Positions 16,068 to 23,997 of a DNA stretch of 24,126 bases are shown here, piece after piece. Position 1 is the stretch's first letter. Every line of letters starts with the position of its first letter. The DNA is taken from NCBI GenBank assembly GCA_042091225.1, contig JBELHW010000022.1, positions 1 to 24,126 of the forward strand, in the 5' to 3' direction. The notes under the pieces are model-generated. The model was given only the letters and a program-made list of their open reading frames with translations, searched no databases and had not been told where the DNA came from. This stretch comes from JABAYQ01 sp042091225 (GTDB lineage Bacteria > Bacteroidota > Bacteroidia > Flavobacteriales > UBA7312). A program made the position numbers and the translations under genes.

Positions 16068-16502
16068 TTAAAGAAATGTAAAAAGAGACATACCTAAAGA
16101 CCAAAGAAAAACAGAAATAAATAAATATGGAATGGTTTTTCTTTTGTTAGGATAATAACTTATGGTTATAAAAGTACCGAATGGAATTGATAAAAACACA
16201 GGAGTTAAAAAAGCTAAGCCTACTAAACCATATTTTTTTCGTGCTTTTTGAACCAGTTTATCCTTAAACGATTCTTTTTTATTTTCTGTTTTTGGTTTCT
16301 CTTTTTTAGGAAAATATTTTCGGAAAATATCGGTAACTTTTTGAAAGAAAAAAGCAAAAAATACAACACCTATACAACCACCTATAAAACAAACTAAAGT
16401 TGCTTGCCAAAAAGAAAAATCTAGCTGTAATGCTAAAGGAACAGCAATAATAAGCTTTACTGTGCTGATGGCCATTACATAAATTAAATTAGCAGTTGTC
16501 AT
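16068..16502 (-). CDS. Four-segment integral membrane protein, unknown function
   Basis: The 144-residue product (from ATG at 16502) has four likely transmembrane segments, at about residues 6-26, 30-52, 91-112 and 121-142. A long, strongly basic loop lies in the middle (KYFPKKEKPKTENKKESF). A similar small family with a GLVGLAFLTPVFLSIPFGTF-like core occurs in many Bacteroidota, but I know no function. The frame stays open up to 16553 with only TTG starts. A promoter-like TACTTTTG overlaps that region at 16543-16550, which argues that transcription starts inside it and ATG 16502 is the real start. Its stop abuts the HAD gene start. Confidence 0.75.
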   Translation of the reverse strand: MTTANLIYVMAISTVKLIIAVPLALQLDFSFWQATLVCFIGGCIGVVFFAFFFQKVTDIFRKYFPKKEKPKTENKKESFKDKLVQKARKKYGLVGLAFLTPVFLSIPFGTFITISYYPNKRKTIPYLFISVFLWSLGMSLFTFL

Positions 16503-16542
16503 ATAGGTACAAAATTCGGACTTTTTTAGAGAACATTCAACC

Positions 16543-16550
16543 CAAAAGTA
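16543..16550 (-). promoter_or_regulatory. Candidate -7 element for the membrane protein and HAD genes
   Basis: The minus strand reads TACTTTTG (TAnnTTTG), placing a start site near 16535 and a leader of about 33 bases before ATG 16502. The -33 side was not convincing. Confidence 0.45.
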
Positions 16551-16598
16551 CAATAAAAAAAAATGTTATATTTATTAATATACTTAAAACTAAAAGCA

Positions 16599-17057
16599 AT
16601 GAAAAACTTTTTATCTATGATGCTACTATTAGCATCTTTACCTCTTTTTAGTCAATCCGAATCCGGTCATTTATTACTTACATCTTCAAAAGTTGCAGTT
16701 GAAGGTTATGATGTAACATCTTATTTCGTTGAAAATAAAGCGATAAGAGTGTCAAAAGATTTTAGTACTGTTTACAAGGATGCTAGGTATTTCTTTAAAT
16801 CGAATAAAAACAAACAATTATTTTTAGAAAATCCTGAAAAATACCTTCCTCAGTATGGTGGTTGGTGTGCTTATGCAATGGGTGAAAAAGCAGAAAAAGT
16901 AACTATTGACCCTGAAACATTTATTATTACAGACGGTAAATTATACCTTTTTTACAATTCATATTTTAATGACACATCGGAAAAATGGAATAAAGAACCG
17001 GAAGTACTAAAAGTTAATGCAGATAAAAATTGGAACCTCACTCTCAAAAATTATTAA
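16599..17057 (+). CDS. Secreted YHS-domain protein
   Basis: The 152-residue product (ATG at 16599 chosen because a signal peptide, residues 1-18 ending LFS, starts there) is a YHS-domain protein. The conserved pieces are VAVEGYDVTSYF (residues 32-43), then PQYGGWCAYAMGEK (84-97) with a single cysteine at 90, and DPETFIITDGKLYLFYN (104-120). YHS domains are metal-associated modules, and these small secreted forms have no firmly known role. A TATATTTA just upstream (16567-16574) is one mismatch from the -7 consensus. DoxX follows after a 2-base gap, so they are likely co-transcribed. Confidence 0.85.
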   Translation: MKNFLSMMLLLASLPLFSQSESGHLLLTSSKVAVEGYDVTSYFVENKAIRVSKDFSTVYKDARYFFKSNKNKQLFLENPEKYLPQYGGWCAYAMGEKAEKVTIDPETFIITDGKLYLFYNSYFNDTSEKWNKEPEVLKVNADKNWNLTLKNY

Positions 17058-17059
17058 AC

Positions 17060-17470
17060 ATGAAAAAAATTGATCTACTTTTAAGAGGAATAATTGCATT
17101 TATCTTTGTACAATCTTTATTTTATAAATTTACTGGACATGCAGAAGCAATACATATTTTCACTACAATAGGAATGGAACCATTTGGAAGAATAGCTATA
17201 GGAATTGCAGAATTGATAATTTCGGTGTTATTATTCGTACCTAAAACAAGGATATTATCATTGATAGGGTCTATAGGGTTAATGTCTGGAGCTATATTTT
17301 TTCATCTTACAACCGAACTAGGAATTATTGTTCATTGGGAGGGGCAAAACGACGGAGGTGTTTTATTCGCGATGGGCATAATAGCATTTATATTATCGGC
17401 ATTTTTATTAGTGAAATATTATTTACAAAACACACCTATAAATTCTATTAAGAAAATTATTGGCTTTTAG
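17060..17470 (+). CDS. DoxX-like membrane protein
   Basis: This 136-residue protein is hydrophobic with four likely transmembrane segments (about 5-25, 45-62, 68-88, 105-125). It has the DoxX-like features of a short loop with FYKFTGHAEAIHIF early, then FGRIAIGIAELIIS and a later segment after IGSIGLMSGAIFFH. DoxX-type proteins are quinone- or redox-linked membrane proteins, or small membrane partners of other enzymes. The ATG at 17060 replaces a weaker upstream TTG at 17030. It abuts the ATP-grasp gene directly (TAG then ATG). Confidence 0.75.
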   Translation: MKKIDLLLRGIIAFIFVQSLFYKFTGHAEAIHIFTTIGMEPFGRIAIGIAELIISVLLFVPKTRILSLIGSIGLMSGAIFFHLTTELGIIVHWEGQNDGGVLFAMGIIAFILSAFLLVKYYLQNTPINSIKKIIGF

Positions 17471-18484
17471 ATGAATAAACTTAAAAGAACATTGTATTAC
17501 GAATATTGGCCATTATGGATATTTTATATTCCGGTAGCAGTATATGGACTGATTTTAGCTTTAAAAGCAAGATCAATAACCTATTTCACAACTGTAAACC
17601 CTTGCATGATTTATAGTGGTAGTTTAGAGAATTCTAAATCGGATTATTTAAAGTATTTACCAGAAAATATTTTGCCTATCACAGTTAAAATAGATAAAAA
17701 TATTACGGAATTAGAACTTAAAAAAATAGTTGTATCAAAAAAATTCAGATTTCCAGTTTTAATAAAACCCGATTGTGGTCAGAGGGGAGTTGAAATAGAA
17801 AAAATTGAGAATTTCACACATCTATGTAAGTTTTTAAAAAAAGCATCCAGACCATTTTTCTTAATTCAAGAATTTATAGATTATCCAATAGAATTAGGTG
17901 TTTTAATAGCTAAAAGTCCTAATGGAATTGAAAGAAAAATAACTTCGGTTACTCTAAAAAAGTTTTTGAGTGTGAAAGGGGATGGCAAATCTACCCTTAA
18001 AGATTTGATAAACGATAACATGAGAGCATCAAAACGTAAAAAAGATTTTGAACTTAAATTTGGTGCTATGTGGAACGAAATAGTCGAATTAGATAATGAA
18101 ATATTATTGGATCCTATAGGAAATCATAATAGAGGAACCGAATTTATAGATGGAAATTACCTTATAAATGATCAACTTTTGGAAGTGATCGATCAAATAG
18201 CGTCTAACATTCCTAATTTCTATTACGGAAGAATTGATATTAAAGTTAAAAGCATAGAAAATTTAATGTTGGGAAAAAAAATAAAAGTTTTAGAAGTAAA
18301 TGGTGTAAACTCAGAGCCAGCTCATATTTACGATAAAAATTATAATATTATTGATGCATATAAAGATCTATTTCATCACATGGAGTTAATTTATGACATT
18401 GGACATCAGAACAGAATAAGAGGAGAAAAAATGGCACCATTAAAAGACATTGTAAAAGGAATCTATCAACTTTACAATCATTAA
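17471..18484 (+). CDS. ATP-grasp ligase-like protein with N-terminal membrane segment
   Basis: The 337-residue product has an aromatic, hydrophobic N-terminal stretch, EYWPLWIFYIPVAVYGLILA (residues 11-30), likely a membrane anchor. An ATP-grasp-like core follows: FPVLIKPDCGQRGVEIE (94-110), LIQEFI (131-136), GRIDIKV (253-259) and LEVNGVNSEP (274-283). Such proteins in Bacteroidota are often labelled D-alanine--D-alanine ligase, but the whole layout and membrane anchor make another carboxylate-amine ligase more likely. It follows DoxX with no gap and ends 6 bases before the convergent FemAB-like gene. Confidence 0.82.
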   Translation: MNKLKRTLYYEYWPLWIFYIPVAVYGLILALKARSITYFTTVNPCMIYSGSLENSKSDYLKYLPENILPITVKIDKNITELELKKIVVSKKFRFPVLIKPDCGQRGVEIEKIENFTHLCKFLKKASRPFFLIQEFIDYPIELGVLIAKSPNGIERKITSVTLKKFLSVKGDGKSTLKDLINDNMRASKRKKDFELKFGAMWNEIVELDNEILLDPIGNHNRGTEFIDGNYLINDQLLEVIDQIASNIPNFYYGRIDIKVKSIENLMLGKKIKVLEVNGVNSEPAHIYDKNYNIIDAYKDLFHHMELIYDIGHQNRIRGEKMAPLKDIVKGIYQLYNH

Positions 18485-18490
18485 AATAGA

Positions 18491-19366
18491 TTATAAAAAA
18501 GGAATTCTACTAAGCTTTACAGATTGATAATAAGTTTGTTTTGCACCAAATCCTAAATTTCTTTTTGCTACCCCATCTAAATTTGAACCCTCAAAGTCGA
18601 AAATAAAATTATTAAATTCTTCTAAATTAAAAATGTGATTTAGTAAGAAGAAAAAAGCACCATTTTTCTTGCCAATTTCGTTACAATAAGAAGAGTGCAA
18701 TGTTATTCGATTATTAAAAAAAGTAACAAAAACAGAACAACAATTAATCCCTTGATAGCTAACGGAAAAGATTTTTCCTTTCTTATTTATCAAGCAATAA
18801 TTTATTAAATTGAAATGAATTTTGTTTCGTTTATCGTTCATGTAATTTTTTCCTAGATGTTTTTTGTGTTTACAAAATTCATCTACCGAATCTGCTACAT
18901 TAGAAAAAACAACTGAATTATTTATTGCTTTAGAAATGTTTTTTTTAACTGATTTAGAATAATTAGCAAAAATTTTGTTTTTGTCACTATCTAAAAATAT
19001 TTCGTGGTTAATATTCTTTTTAAAGGAAAAAACAGAGGACTTGTTTGATGTATTAAGATTAAAATTTATGTATAAATATTTTTTGGGAATAGCAGAAATA
19101 AAATCGTCTACATCAATTTTATTATTTTGACAAAACAGACCTAACTGTTGACTAAAAATAGCTTGTCTTATTGTAAGCAAACCCCATTTAGGCTTGTGGT
19201 TGAGTGGCATAACAGCCTGATAATCATCTAAAACAAGAGCATGCCATTTATCACATACAATATTTAAAAACCAACTTTGAGCATAGATGTTGTTATTGAT
19301 ACATTTACTTAAGCAATTGTCCCATTTTTGAAAATCAATTTGATTATGTTTCAAAAATCTAATCAT
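18491..19366 (-). CDS. FemAB/GNAT-like acyltransferase
   Basis: The 291-residue protein resembles the FemAB-like, GNAT-fold acyltransferases common in Bacteroidota. Typical pieces are YAQSWFLNIVCDKW (about residues 28-41), then AVMPLNHKPKWGLLTIRQAIFSQQLG with its QQLG (about 51-76). Later come an FSVSYQGINCCSV segment and FDFEGSNLDGVAKRNLGFGAK near the end, typical of the acceptor loop. It probably transfers an amino acid or acyl group; the substrate is unknown. It overlaps the upstream deacetylase-like gene by 4 bases (ATGA at 19363-19366), so both are likely one operon. Confidence 0.78.
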   Translation of the reverse strand: MIRFLKHNQIDFQKWDNCLSKCINNNIYAQSWFLNIVCDKWHALVLDDYQAVMPLNHKPKWGLLTIRQAIFSQQLGLFCQNNKIDVDDFISAIPKKYLYINFNLNTSNKSSVFSFKKNINHEIFLDSDKNKIFANYSKSVKKNISKAINNSVVFSNVADSVDEFCKHKKHLGKNYMNDKRNKIHFNLINYCLINKKGKIFSVSYQGINCCSVFVTFFNNRITLHSSYCNEIGKKNGAFFFLLNHIFNLEEFNNFIFDFEGSNLDGVAKRNLGFGAKQTYYQSVKLSRIPFL

Positions 19367-20664
19367 GAATAAATATAATCTACCATATTTTTAAACAATA
19401 ATTTCCATCCTTTCCATTCTTTATAATCGCTCCAAGTTTCGTTATGCCATACTGTTATTAATGTACCATTTACATTTTTAACTTGATTAATTATATTTTT
19501 CATTGAATTTAAACTTTCCTCTGGGCTAACTTTTAAATAATAACGATAGGTTGCATCCATAATTGCAAATGGATGAATTCTCAAGGGAGTTTGCTTTTCT
19601 AGTTCTAAATCGTAAAAATAATAAGGATTGCAAATAGAAGCCCTAAAGCCTGGCAGTTCTGCGTAACCCATTGTATAATCATTAAAAATATCTAAGTCGA
19701 TTAAATTTCTGTAGGTAGATGGAAAAGAGAGCTGAAGAAAATGCTGTCGACTATGATTTACCGCAGTTTTAGTTATTTCTAACAATCTTTCTTGTTCTGT
19801 TTTTAATAAATTATAATTTGAATTTGAATTAAACGAAGGATGTAGGCCAATTTTAGCATAATCGGCTAAATGCTTTATTAAAAGTTTAAATTTTCTACTT
19901 GTAACTAAAACATTCTTATCATTCAATCCGTAATTCCCAAGCAGAATAAAGTAAAAACAATCTAATTTATATTTTTTTATGATATTCAATTGGTAGTTAT
20001 AAGTATCGTAAGGATCTTTTTGATTTCCTAAAAGCACATCAATTCGTTTTTTAATCATCTGCTTATCAAATTGAATAAAATACTTTATAAAAGAGGCTAA
20101 ATTTCTAGAAAATCCTTTTTCTAAAAAATAATAGGCATTATCGATGTCAATTGTAGAAATATATTGAAAATTCTTATCTGGAAAATTAATTTCTGGGTAT
20201 TTTAAAATCAAGGATTCTTTAAATTTTTTTATCCACAAATTAACAAGTGGTAATTGCAAAAAATCATTTTGATATGCTAAGCTTTCTTTAGCTTTAAATC
20301 TGTTGTAATGGTCTTTAAAATGAGGTAAATATTCCTCATATCGAGTAACAAGAAAGAAACTAGCTGAAAATAAATCAAAGGGAATGGTTTCTTTATTTGT
20401 AGACAAAAAGAAAATTGGTAAATCATCCCATTTAGAAAAATTAATTTCCTGATCAATAATTTCTGTTTGATTTAAAAGACCATGACTTTCTACAAACAAC
20501 TCATTGTTGAATTGTTGCATTGAATAATTTAATTTAGGAAGATCCGAATCTAAAAATTCTTGTTTGTTGTCAGTAATTTGATACTCTATTTGTAATACAT
20601 CTTTAAAAATAAGATGAAGCGTATATTGAACTCTACTTGTTATTTGGGAGGTATAAATTAGCAT
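19363..20664 (-). CDS. Polysaccharide-deacetylase-like protein
   Basis: The 433-residue product looks like the Bacteroidota polysaccharide-deacetylase family that has an extra N-terminal domain (about residues 1-160). The NodB-like part begins with STIDIDNAYYF (170-180; Asp173 and Asp175 as candidate metal ligands), then LHPSFNS (274-280; His275). ELPGFRASICNPYYF and LITVWHNETW (near the C-terminus) fit the later motifs. No signal peptide is obvious, so it may act in the cytoplasm. It is paired with the FemAB-like gene through a 4-base overlap. The substrate, perhaps a cell-wall or surface glycan, is inference. Confidence 0.8.
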   Translation of the reverse strand: MLIYTSQITSRVQYTLHLIFKDVLQIEYQITDNKQEFLDSDLPKLNYSMQQFNNELFVESHGLLNQTEIIDQEINFSKWDDLPIFFLSTNKETIPFDLFSASFFLVTRYEEYLPHFKDHYNRFKAKESLAYQNDFLQLPLVNLWIKKFKESLILKYPEINFPDKNFQYISTIDIDNAYYFLEKGFSRNLASFIKYFIQFDKQMIKKRIDVLLGNQKDPYDTYNYQLNIIKKYKLDCFYFILLGNYGLNDKNVLVTSRKFKLLIKHLADYAKIGLHPSFNSNSNYNLLKTEQERLLEITKTAVNHSRQHFLQLSFPSTYRNLIDLDIFNDYTMGYAELPGFRASICNPYYFYDLELEKQTPLRIHPFAIMDATYRYYLKVSPEESLNSMKNIINQVKNVNGTLITVWHNETWSDYKEWKGWKLLFKNMVDYIYS

Positions 20665-20723
20665 TATTTTAAATCCTTCTATATAAAAGCTAAAATAATG
20701 GTTTTAAACTATTAACGCTAACA

Positions 20724-20758
20724 TAAAAAAATAGCCTTTGTAGAATTACAAAGGCTAT
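20724..20758 (-). terminator. Intrinsic terminator of rpsT
   Basis: A perfect 12-base-pair stem (ATAGCCTTTGTA at 20731-20742 with its complement at 20747-20758) closes a 4-base loop. On the minus strand it is followed by a T run (20725-20730). It begins 23 bases past the rpsT stop and separates rpsT from the deacetylase-like gene. Confidence 0.88.
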
Positions 20759-20781
20759 GAATATATTTTGAAAATATCTAA

Positions 20782-21033
20782 TTACAGATTATTAGCAAAC
20801 TTTGCCAACTTGGACTTAATGTTTGCTGCTTTATTTTTATGAATAATATTTCTTTTAGTTAGTTTATCTAACATAGACTCTAAAGAAGGAAGCATTTTTA
20901 CAGCTTCTTTTTTATCAGTTAAACCTCTAAATTTACGCACTGCATTTCTAGTAGTTTTATGATAGTAACTATTCGCTAAATTTCTTTTAGCAGATTGTCT
21001 GATTCTTTTCTTTGCTGACTTGTGATTAGCCAT
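20782..21033 (-). CDS. rpsT: 30S ribosomal protein S20
   Basis: S20 binds 16S rRNA early in small-subunit assembly. The 83-residue protein begins MANHKSAKKRIRQSAKRNL, the hallmark of the family, and is strongly basic with the usual helical C-terminus (KNKAANIKSKLAKFA). Length matches. It is a single-gene unit with its own terminator and a promoter-like site upstream at 21066-21073. Confidence 0.97.
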   Translation of the reverse strand: MANHKSAKKRIRQSAKRNLANSYYHKTTRNAVRKFRGLTDKKEAVKMLPSLESMLDKLTKRNIIHKNKAANIKSKLAKFANNL

Positions 21034-21065
21034 AATTTGTTCTTTTTCTGATTAAAATAGGATTG

Positions 21066-21073
21066 CAAATGTA
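21066..21073 (-). promoter_or_regulatory. Candidate -7 element for rpsT
   Basis: The minus strand reads TACATTTG (TAnnTTTG), 32 bases before the rpsT start. A TTTG lies 15 bases further upstream (21089-21092), a little closer than the usual spacing of about 19. Confidence 0.45.
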
Positions 21074-21122
21074 TTAAAATTTTATTTACAAACTATTTTT
21101 TAAGTAAAAAGATTTATTCTTA

Positions 21123-21788
21123 TCATTTTTTACGAAAAGCTTGAGTAATTTCTCTTTTTCCAGGTGGTCCGGGAATAGATTTAACTTCAAACCCAATAGA
21201 GACTAAGTCTCTTTTAAATTGTCCGTTCGCACAGTAGGTAATTAACAAGCCTCCTAAATTAAGAGCGTTATATATTTTTAAAAATATTTCTGACTTCCAC
21301 AATTCAGGCTGAACTCTAGGACCAAACGCATCATAGTATACAATGTCGTATTTTTTCGAAAATAGTTTGTCTTGAATGGTTGTTTTCGATTTTGTAAATA
21401 AAAAATTATTGCTAATTGGAACTTCAACTCCCCATTCACAGGAATGAAGTTCTTCAAAAACCGATTGATATTCTGACTTATCTAATTTTTTCAGAAAGTC
21501 TAATTGATTTGCTAACTCTAAACTAATAGGTTCACTATCAATAGTTTCATATTTAATTTTAAAACTTGAGTTGCAAAAAGTCAAAAAAGCATTTAAGCCA
21601 GTACCGAATCCCATTTCAAAAATAGAAACAGTTGGTTTATCAATTTGTTTCAATCCACTTTTTATGTAAACATGCATAGCTTCTGTTAAAGCTCCGTGGG
21701 TAGAATGATAATGTTCGTTTAGAAATCTGGATTTCAGAGTATTACTTCCGTCGCTAGTCCTAATAATTTGTTGCTCTTTATAGTTCAT
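21123..21788 (-). CDS. mnmD: tRNA 5-methylaminomethyl-2-thiouridine methyltransferase MnmD (standalone)
   Basis: This 221-residue protein matches the methyltransferase half of E. coli MnmC as a separate enzyme, as also known in Bacillus. It methylates the wobble uridine of some tRNAs to give mnm5s2U. Signatures are YHSTHGALTEAMHVYI (residues 27-42), SAM-binding FEMGFGTGLNAFLT (57-70), YYDAFGPRVQPELW (later) and a final PGPPGKREITQA. The oxidoreductase half of MnmC is missing, as expected for the standalone type. It starts 55 bases from the divergent M42 gene. Confidence 0.9.
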   Translation of the reverse strand: MNYKEQQIIRTSDGSNTLKSRFLNEHYHSTHGALTEAMHVYIKSGLKQIDKPTVSIFEMGFGTGLNAFLTFCNSSFKIKYETIDSEPISLELANQLDFLKKLDKSEYQSVFEELHSCEWGVEVPISNNFLFTKSKTTIQDKLFSKKYDIVYYDAFGPRVQPELWKSEIFLKIYNALNLGGLLITYCANGQFKRDLVSIGFEVKSIPGPPGKREITQAFRKK

Positions 21789-21810
21789 GATTTAATAAGA
21801 TATAATTTAT

Positions 21811-21818
21811 TAAATTTG
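21811..21818 (+). promoter_or_regulatory. Candidate -7 element for the M42 peptidase and ilvE genes
   Basis: TAAATTTG matches TAnnTTTG and lies 25 bases before the ATG at 21844, leaving a short leader. The -33 side is weak (TTTA at 21791-21794). Confidence 0.5.
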
Positions 21819-21843
21819 CACCCTCCTTTTAAACAACAATTTT

Positions 21844-22932
21844 ATGACAAAAAATGACATTATTGACAAAAAAGCTGAAAGCTTTTTAGAAAAATATATT
21901 AATAATCCTTCTCCAACAGGATTTGAAAGCGAAGGTCAAAAATTATGGTTAGATTATATAAAACCCTATATAGATGATTACTTTGTTGATACTTACGGAA
22001 CTGTTGTAGGAGTAATTAATCCTGAAGCAAAGTACAAGGTTGTTATTGAAGCTCACGCCGACGAAATATCTTGGTTTGTTCACTACATTACTAAAGATGG
22101 TTTTATTTATCTGAGAAGAAATGGAGGTTCTGACCATCAAATTGCTCCATCTAAAAGAGTAAATATTCATACAGATAAGGGTGTTGTAGAAGCAATATTC
22201 GGTTGGCCTGCAATTCATACTAGACACGGAAAAGAAGAAAAATCACCTCAATTAGACAATATATTCCTCGATTGCGGTTGTACAACAAAAGAAGAAGTTG
22301 AAAAGTTAGGAGTTCATGTAGGCTGTGTTGTTACCTATCAGGATAAATTTACAATTCTAAACAACAATTTTTATGTAGGAAGAGCTTTAGACAATAGAAT
22401 TGGTGGCTTCATAATTGCTCAAGTAGCTAAACTTTTGAAAGAAAACAATAAAAAACTACCATTCGGTTTATATATCACTAACTCTGTACAAGAAGAAGTC
22501 GGATTAAGAGGAGCCCAGATGATAACAGAATCTATAAAGCCTAATGTTGCAATTGTTACAGATGTGTGTCATGATACACAAACGCCAATGATAAACAAAA
22601 TCAAACAAGGTGATTTATTTAGCGGTAAAGGTCCAGTATTAACTTACGGTCCAGCTGTTCAAAATAATCTTTTGAAATTATTGATTGATTGTGCTAACAA
22701 CAATGATATCCCATTCCAAAGAGCAGCAGCATCAAGAGCTACAGGAACTGATACAGATGCTTTTGCATATTCTACTGGTGGAGTAGCTTCGGCCTTAATA
22801 TCACTTCCATTAAGATACATGCATACTACTGTAGAAAGTGTTCATAAAAACGATGTGGAAAATGTTATAAAGCTTATTTATGAATCGCTACTAAAAATTG
22901 AAAACAATCATGATTTTAGATATTTAAAATAA
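21844..22932 (+). CDS. M42-family metalloaminopeptidase
   Basis: The 362-residue protein is a cobalt/zinc aminopeptidase of the M42 family (glutamyl aminopeptidase/endoglucanase M type) that trims peptides in the cytoplasm. Metal ligands and the catalytic residue are visible: His71 in EAHADE, Asp183 in RALDNR, Glu217 and Glu218 in VQEEVG, Asp240 in TDVCHD, and a His in RYMHTTVE. Length is normal for the family. It is divergent from mnmD and 12 bases before ilvE, with which it is probably co-transcribed. Confidence 0.94.
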   Translation: MTKNDIIDKKAESFLEKYINNPSPTGFESEGQKLWLDYIKPYIDDYFVDTYGTVVGVINPEAKYKVVIEAHADEISWFVHYITKDGFIYLRRNGGSDHQIAPSKRVNIHTDKGVVEAIFGWPAIHTRHGKEEKSPQLDNIFLDCGCTTKEEVEKLGVHVGCVVTYQDKFTILNNNFYVGRALDNRIGGFIIAQVAKLLKENNKKLPFGLYITNSVQEEVGLRGAQMITESIKPNVAIVTDVCHDTQTPMINKIKQGDLFSGKGPVLTYGPAVQNNLLKLLIDCANNNDIPFQRAAASRATGTDTDAFAYSTGGVASALISLPLRYMHTTVESVHKNDVENVIKLIYESLLKIENNHDFRYLK

Positions 22933-22944
22933 TATCAAAAAATA

Positions 22945-23997
22945 ATGTTCAGTATGAAAATAAATAAAGTAATAAACTCTAAAATTAAAAAAGTAGATTT
23001 TGATAATTTAGAATTTGGAAAGGTTTTTAGTGACCACATGGTCGTTTGCACTTTCAAAGATGGAAAATGGAATGAAGCTGAGATAAAAGAGTACCAACCT
23101 TTTAGTTTAAATCCTGCTACTCATGTTTTCCATTATGGACAGGCAGTATTTGAAGGCATGAAAGCATATAATTCTAAGGATGGCAAGACATTACTTTTCA
23201 GGCCATTAGAAAACATTAGAAGGCTAAATCGTTCTGCCCACAGACTTTGCATGCCTAAGATTGATGAAACTATCTTTTTACAATGTTTAACCAAACTTAT
23301 TGAATTAGATAAAGATTGGATTCCAAAGAAAGAAAATCAGTCTTTATATATTCGTCCGTTCATGATTGCAACTAGCGAATTTATAAGAGCAACACCAGCA
23401 GATGAATTTACATTTTGCATTATAACTTCACCAGCCGGAAAATATTATGCTGGCGAATCAAATTTAATTATTGAAGAAAAATATTCTAGATCCTCTCAAG
23501 GAGGAGTTGGTTTTGCTAAAGCAGCAGGAAATTATGCTGCAGCATTTGGCCCTACTAAAGAAGCTCAAAATGATGGATATACACAAGTAGTTTGGACCGA
23601 TGCTAAGGAGCATAAGTATATAGAAGAATCGGGCACCATGAATATTATGTTTTTAATTAATGATGTAATTGTAACTCCAAAGTTGAGTGATAGTATTTTA
23701 GGGGGTGTAACTAGAGATAGTATTTTGGAGATAGCACAATCAAAAGGTATAAAAGTAGAAGAAAGAAATATTTCTATTTCTGAACTTTTACAAGCCTACG
23801 ACAATAATAAAATTTCCGAAGTATTTGGAGTTGGTACTGCAGTAATTGTAAACCCTATAGACTCGATTACTTACCGAGATAAAGTAATGAAATTTCAATA
23901 TAATTCCGAATCAATAGCTCTAAAACTAAAAAGTGACTTACTAGATATACAATATGGAGTTACAAAAGATATACGTAATTGGTCGTTCAGTCTTTAA
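22945..23997 (+). CDS. ilvE: Branched-chain amino acid aminotransferase (class IV)
   Basis: IlvE moves amino groups between branched-chain keto acids and glutamate, using PLP. The 350-residue fold-type IV enzyme shows FHYGQAVFEGMKAY (residues 62-75), YIRPFMIAT (135-143), the PLP lysine Lys192 in GFAKAAGNYAAA and EESGTMNIMF with the conserved glutamate, then GGVTRDSILE. The ATG at 22945 is used; the Met at residue 4 is an alternative start. It follows the M42 gene by 12 bases and its end overlaps the convergent acetyltransferase-like fragment by 11 bases. Confidence 0.96.
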   Translation: MFSMKINKVINSKIKKVDFDNLEFGKVFSDHMVVCTFKDGKWNEAEIKEYQPFSLNPATHVFHYGQAVFEGMKAYNSKDGKTLLFRPLENIRRLNRSAHRLCMPKIDETIFLQCLTKLIELDKDWIPKKENQSLYIRPFMIATSEFIRATPADEFTFCIITSPAGKYYAGESNLIIEEKYSRSSQGGVGFAKAAGNYAAAFGPTKEAQNDGYTQVVWTDAKEHKYIEESGTMNIMFLINDVIVTPKLSDSILGGVTRDSILEIAQSKGIKVEERNISISELLQAYDNNKISEVFGVGTAVIVNPIDSITYRDKVMKFQYNSESIALKLKSDLLDIQYGVTKDIRNWSFSL

